7,789 nucleotides of DNA from Pseudomonadaceae bacterium (GTDB lineage Bacteria > Pseudomonadota > Alphaproteobacteria > UBA2136 > UBA6156): positions 1 to 7,789 of the forward strand of contig CANHVX010000038.1 of assembly GCA_947464215.1 (NCBI GenBank), in the 5' to 3' direction. Below are positions 5,420 to 7,789 of this stretch, one piece after another. Below the pieces are notes generated by a model. The model did not search any database and was not told where the DNA came from. It was given only the letters and a program-made list of their open reading frames with translations. The translations under genes and the position numbers were made by a program. The stretch's first letter is position 1. Every line of letters starts with the position of its first letter.

Positions 5420-6070
5420 ATGATCCCCGACCTTCTTTTCCTTCTCTTCGCATCCGGCTTGTTGGCGGGCGCGGCGTTGATTATGTTCGGAAAAAACCCG
5501 ATGGTGGGTGTGCTGGGCATGCTGCTGGCCTTCCTGAATGCATCCGGGCTTTTCATTCTGCTGGGGGCCGAATTTTTGGGCCTGCTGCTCATCATGGTGT
5601 ATGTCGGCGCCATCGCGGTTATGTTCCTGTTTGTGCTGATGACGATTGATATAGATTTTGCCACCCTACGCGAGGGCGCGGCGCCGTATCTGCCGCTCGG
5701 GTTGCTGGTGGTAGCCTTGCTTGCGGCTCAGTTTATCATGGCCGCCAGCGGGGCTCCGGCGCTTATATCAGCCCCCCACGCGGCGCAGGAACCTCAAAAC
5801 ATCATAGCGTTGGGCCGCATTTTATTCACCCAGTATGGGGTGCCATTCCAAGTGGCTGGGCTGGTGCTGCTCACCGCTATGGTGGGGGCGATTGTGCTTA
5901 CCCATCGCCCGCGCACGGGGGTGAAGCGCCAATCGGTGGCGGCCCAAGTGCAACGCCAACGTGGCGATGCGCTCACGCTCACCAGCCCGCAAACCGGGCA
6001 GGGCACGGGCAAAACGGTAGCCAAGCACTGGGCGCCCAAGCCCGTGGTGCAGAAACCAAGCAAAGGCTAA
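5420..6070 (+). CDS. nuoJ: NADH-quinone oxidoreductase subunit J
   Basis: Small membrane-arm subunit of complex I. Five hydrophobic segments are visible, at about residues 4-23, 28-49, 53-75, 89-110 and 142-161. The third carries the family signature [15 protein letters not shown] (residues 60-74), site of the pi-bulge helix linked to proton transfer. A basic, Gln/Thr-rich tail of about 55 residues follows the last helix and is presumably cytoplasmic. The 216-aa length is normal to slightly long. The start has AGGA 7 nt upstream, and nuoK begins 4 nt after the stop. Confidence 0.96.
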   Translation: MIPDLLFLLFASGLLAGAALIMFGKNPMVGVLGMLLAFLNASGLFILLGAEFLGLLLIMVYVGAIAVMFLFVLMTIDIDFATLREGAAPYLPLGLLVVALLAAQFIMAASGAPALISAPHAAQEPQNIIALGRILFTQYGVPFQVAGLVLLTAMVGAIVLTHRPRTGVKRQSVAAQVQRQRGDALTLTSPQTGQGTGKTVAKHWAPKPVVQKPSKG

Positions 6071-6074
6071 CCTC

Positions 6075-6389
6075 ATGTTTTTTAGCATAACTTTAGCGCA
6101 TGTGCTCACCCTTTCCAGCCTGGTGTTCTGTATGGGCATCGCGGGCATTGTGCTCAACCGCCGCAATATTATCGCTATTCTTATGTGCCTAGAGCTCATG
6201 CTGCTGGCCGTGAACATCAATCTGGTAGGCACCAGCCATTTCCGGGCCGACATTCAAGGCCAGGTGGTCAGCTTCTTTATTCTCACGGTTGCCGCCGCCG
6301 AACTGGCCATTGGCCTCGCGATTGTCACACTCTTTTTCCGCAACCGCGGCACTATCGAGATCGACAGCGCGGACCTGATGAAGGGCTAA
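6075..6389 (+). CDS. nuoK: NADH-quinone oxidoreductase subunit K
   Basis: MrpC-like membrane subunit of the proton-translocating arm, 104 aa with three helices. The two conserved buried glutamates are present: Glu40 in [12 protein letters not shown] and Glu76 in [14 protein letters not shown] (equivalent to E. coli Glu36 and Glu72). AAAGG lies 8 nt before the ATG. The gene is 4 nt from both nuoJ upstream and cutA downstream. Confidence 0.97.
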   Translation: MFFSITLAHVLTLSSLVFCMGIAGIVLNRRNIIAILMCLELMLLAVNINLVGTSHFRADIQGQVVSFFILTVAAAELAIGLAIVTLFFRNRGTIEIDSADLMKG

Positions 6390-6393
6390 CCCC

Positions 6394-6720
6394 ATGGTGG
6401 AAACCACACGCCACAGCATGGTGATAACCACTACCGCCACCCGCGAAGACGCGGCGAAATTGGCACAGGTGGCGCTGGCGATTCGCATGGCGGCGTGTGT
6501 GCATATTGAAGCGGTGCAAAGCCATTACTGGTGGGACGGCAAAGTAACCAGCGCCGAGGAATTTCGTTTGGTTTTCAAAACGCGCCGCAGCTTAGCTGGC
6601 AAATTGATGGAAACCTTGCGCAACAACCACCCCTACAAAGTTCCGTGCTTGATAGAGACACCCATCATCAGTGGTGCGCCCAGCTATCTTGACTGGATCG
6701 ATGCCGAGACGCAAAGCTAG
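6394..6720 (+). CDS. cutA: CutA-like divalent cation tolerance protein embedded in the nuo operon
   Basis: At 108 aa it matches the CutA1 family (small trimeric proteins of ferredoxin-like fold, cytoplasmic). Diagnostic stretches are MAACVHI (residues 32-38), HYWWDGKV (44-51), EEFRLVFKT (55-63), HPYKVP (79-84), and PI..G.PSYLDWI (90-102). CutA was first linked to copper tolerance in E. coli, but its molecular role is still unsettled. The gene has its own site (AAGGG, 8 nt upstream), starts 4 nt after nuoK and ends 8 nt before nuoL, so it should be co-transcribed with complex I. Base composition is like its nuo neighbours, which suggests a long-standing resident rather than a recent insertion. 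I know of no established function for CutA in complex I. Confidence 0.9.
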   Translation: MVETTRHSMVITTTATREDAAKLAQVALAIRMAACVHIEAVQSHYWWDGKVTSAEEFRLVFKTRRSLAGKLMETLRNNHPYKVPCLIETPIISGAPSYLDWIDAETQS

Positions 6721-6728
6721 CCCCGCAT

Positions 6729-7789
6729 ATGGAAAACCTGATAACTCTTGCACTCACCCTGCCATTGCTTGGCGCGTTGGGAGGTGCATTCTTCGGATAC
6801 CTACTGAAAGGCGCCTGGGCCGACAGAGTGGCCATGGGCTGGACAACCTCGGCGGTGGTTGCCAGCGCGGCGTTAAGCTGGTGGCTGTTTACGGGTTTGG
6901 TTGCGGGGCATATCCAACCCCTCAGTTTCGATTGGTTCGTGTGGATGAAGCTCAGCAGTTGGCAGGTGAGTTTTGGGGTGCTGTTTGACCACCTGACGGC
7001 AACCATGCTGATTGTGGTCACCACAGTTAGCGCGTGCGTGCATGTCTATTCGGTAGGGTATATGGCGGAAGACCCATCGCGCCGCCGCTTTTTCATTTAT
7101 TTAAGCCTGTTTACCTTTGCCATGCTGATGCTGGTAAGCGCCCCCAATTTAGTGCAAATGTTCTTGGGCTGGGAAGGGGTGGGGGTGTGCAGTTATCTCC
7201 TTATTGGCTTCTGGTATCATAAGGCCAGCGCCAACGCAGCGGCCATCAAAGCGTTTATTGTCAACCGTGTGGCCGATGCCGCCATGCTGCTGGGCCTGTT
7301 CACGCTGCTGGCCACGTTTGGCACGCTCACCTATGCCGAATTTCTGCCCCGCGTCGCCGAGCTGGCCACCGACCACCAAACCACGCTCAATATGATAGCC
7401 TTATTTATCTTTATTGGCGCCATGGGCAAAAGCGCGCAGTTTGGGCTGCACACCTGGCTGCCCGACGCCATGGAAGGCCCTACACCGGTCAGCGCGCTTA
7501 TCCACGCAGCCACCATGGTCACGGCGGGTGTGTTTCTGCTGTGCCGCCTGAGCCCCCTGTATGAGTTTACCCCCGAGATTCTGCACCTTGTGGGCTGGGT
7601 CGGGGCCATAACGGCGCTGTTTGCCGCCACGGTCGGGCTCACCCAAACCGATATCAAACGTGTAATTGCCTACTCCACCTGTAGCCAATTGGGTTATATG
7701 TTTTTTGCCATTGGGGTGAGCGCCTACCCCGCCGCCATGTTCCATTTAACCACGCACGCCTTCTTTAAAGCGTTGTTATTCTTGGGCGC
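6729..7789 (+). CDS. nuoL: NADH-quinone oxidoreductase subunit L, N-terminal part (3' truncated by window edge)
   Basis: Distal antiporter-like (Mrp-type) proton-pumping subunit of complex I. The frame is open from ATG 6729 to the window end, about 353 codons of an expected 600-650. Recognisable elements: a [16 protein letters not shown] helix with the functional Glu149 (E. coli Glu144); [20 protein letters not shown] with Lys234 (E. coli Lys229); [15 protein letters not shown] with His259 (E. coli His254); and [17 protein letters not shown]. All expected proton-path residues in this part are present. The site upstream of the start is weak, but the N-terminus ([19 protein letters not shown]) is typical. 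The gene follows cutA by 8 nt. Confidence 0.96.
   Translation, partial: MENLITLALTLPLLGALGGAFFGYLLKGAWADRVAMGWTTSAVVASAALSWWLFTGLVAGHIQPLSFDWFVWMKLSSWQVSFGVLFDHLTATMLIVVTTVSACVHVYSVGYMAEDPSRRRFFIYLSLFTFAMLMLVSAPNLVQMFLGWEGVGVCSYLLIGFWYHKASANAAAIKAFIVNRVADAAMLLGLFTLLATFGTLTYAEFLPRVAELATDHQTTLNMIALFIFIGAMGKSAQFGLHTWLPDAMEGPTPVSALIHAATMVTAGVFLLCRLSPLYEFTPEILHLVGWVGAITALFAATVGLTQTDIKRVIAYSTCSQLGYMFFAIGVSAYPAAMFHLTTHAFFKALLFLG

Overview
The window is a stretch of the respiratory complex I (NADH:quinone oxidoreductase, nuo) operon, read entirely on the + strand. The order is nuoF (3' end only) - GIY-YIG gene 1 - nuoG - GIY-YIG gene 2 - nuoH - nuoI - nuoJ - nuoK - cutA - nuoL (5' part only). The nuo gene order and the NuoI sequence (the [19 protein letters not shown] stretch and the APYR C-terminus) point to an alphaproteobacterium with a fairly GC-rich genome. 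I cannot name the genus.

The Nuo part is conventional and appears functional. NuoF keeps its four N3 cluster cysteines, NuoG its N1b, N5 and N4 ligands, and NuoI both 4Fe-4S motifs. NuoH, NuoJ, NuoK and the visible part of NuoL keep the quinone-site loop and the membrane-arm charged residues. Genes from nuoH rightward are tightly packed (gaps of 4-11 nt), as expected for one polycistronic message. Electrons pass from NADH through NuoF, NuoG and NuoI to quinone near NuoH, and proton pumping runs through NuoH/J/K/L.

The unusual part is what has been added to the operon. Two divergent, AT-richer GIY-YIG endonuclease-like genes sit exactly at the nuoF/nuoG and nuoG/nuoH junctions. Three kinds of palindromic repeat occur in the same 3.3 kb: (a) a 35-nt direct repeat with an 8-bp hairpin on both sides of GIY-YIG gene 1; (b) a 39-nt hairpin element present twice, in frame, inside nuoG, where it adds a low-complexity insert to the protein; (c) a 63-nt nested palindrome inside the 3' end of GIY-YIG gene 2. 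The first copy of (b), both copies of (a) and (c) are entered by a GTCAT pentamer. This looks like an invasion by small palindromic elements and their possible GIY-YIG partner genes that kept the reading frames and start/stop couplings of an essential operon intact. A mobilising role for the GIY-YIG proteins is my inference.

A cutA gene is embedded between nuoK and nuoL with normal operon spacing. No RNA genes, CRISPR arrays, IS transposases, promoters or convincing terminators were seen. No gene-free stretch exceeds 83 nt.
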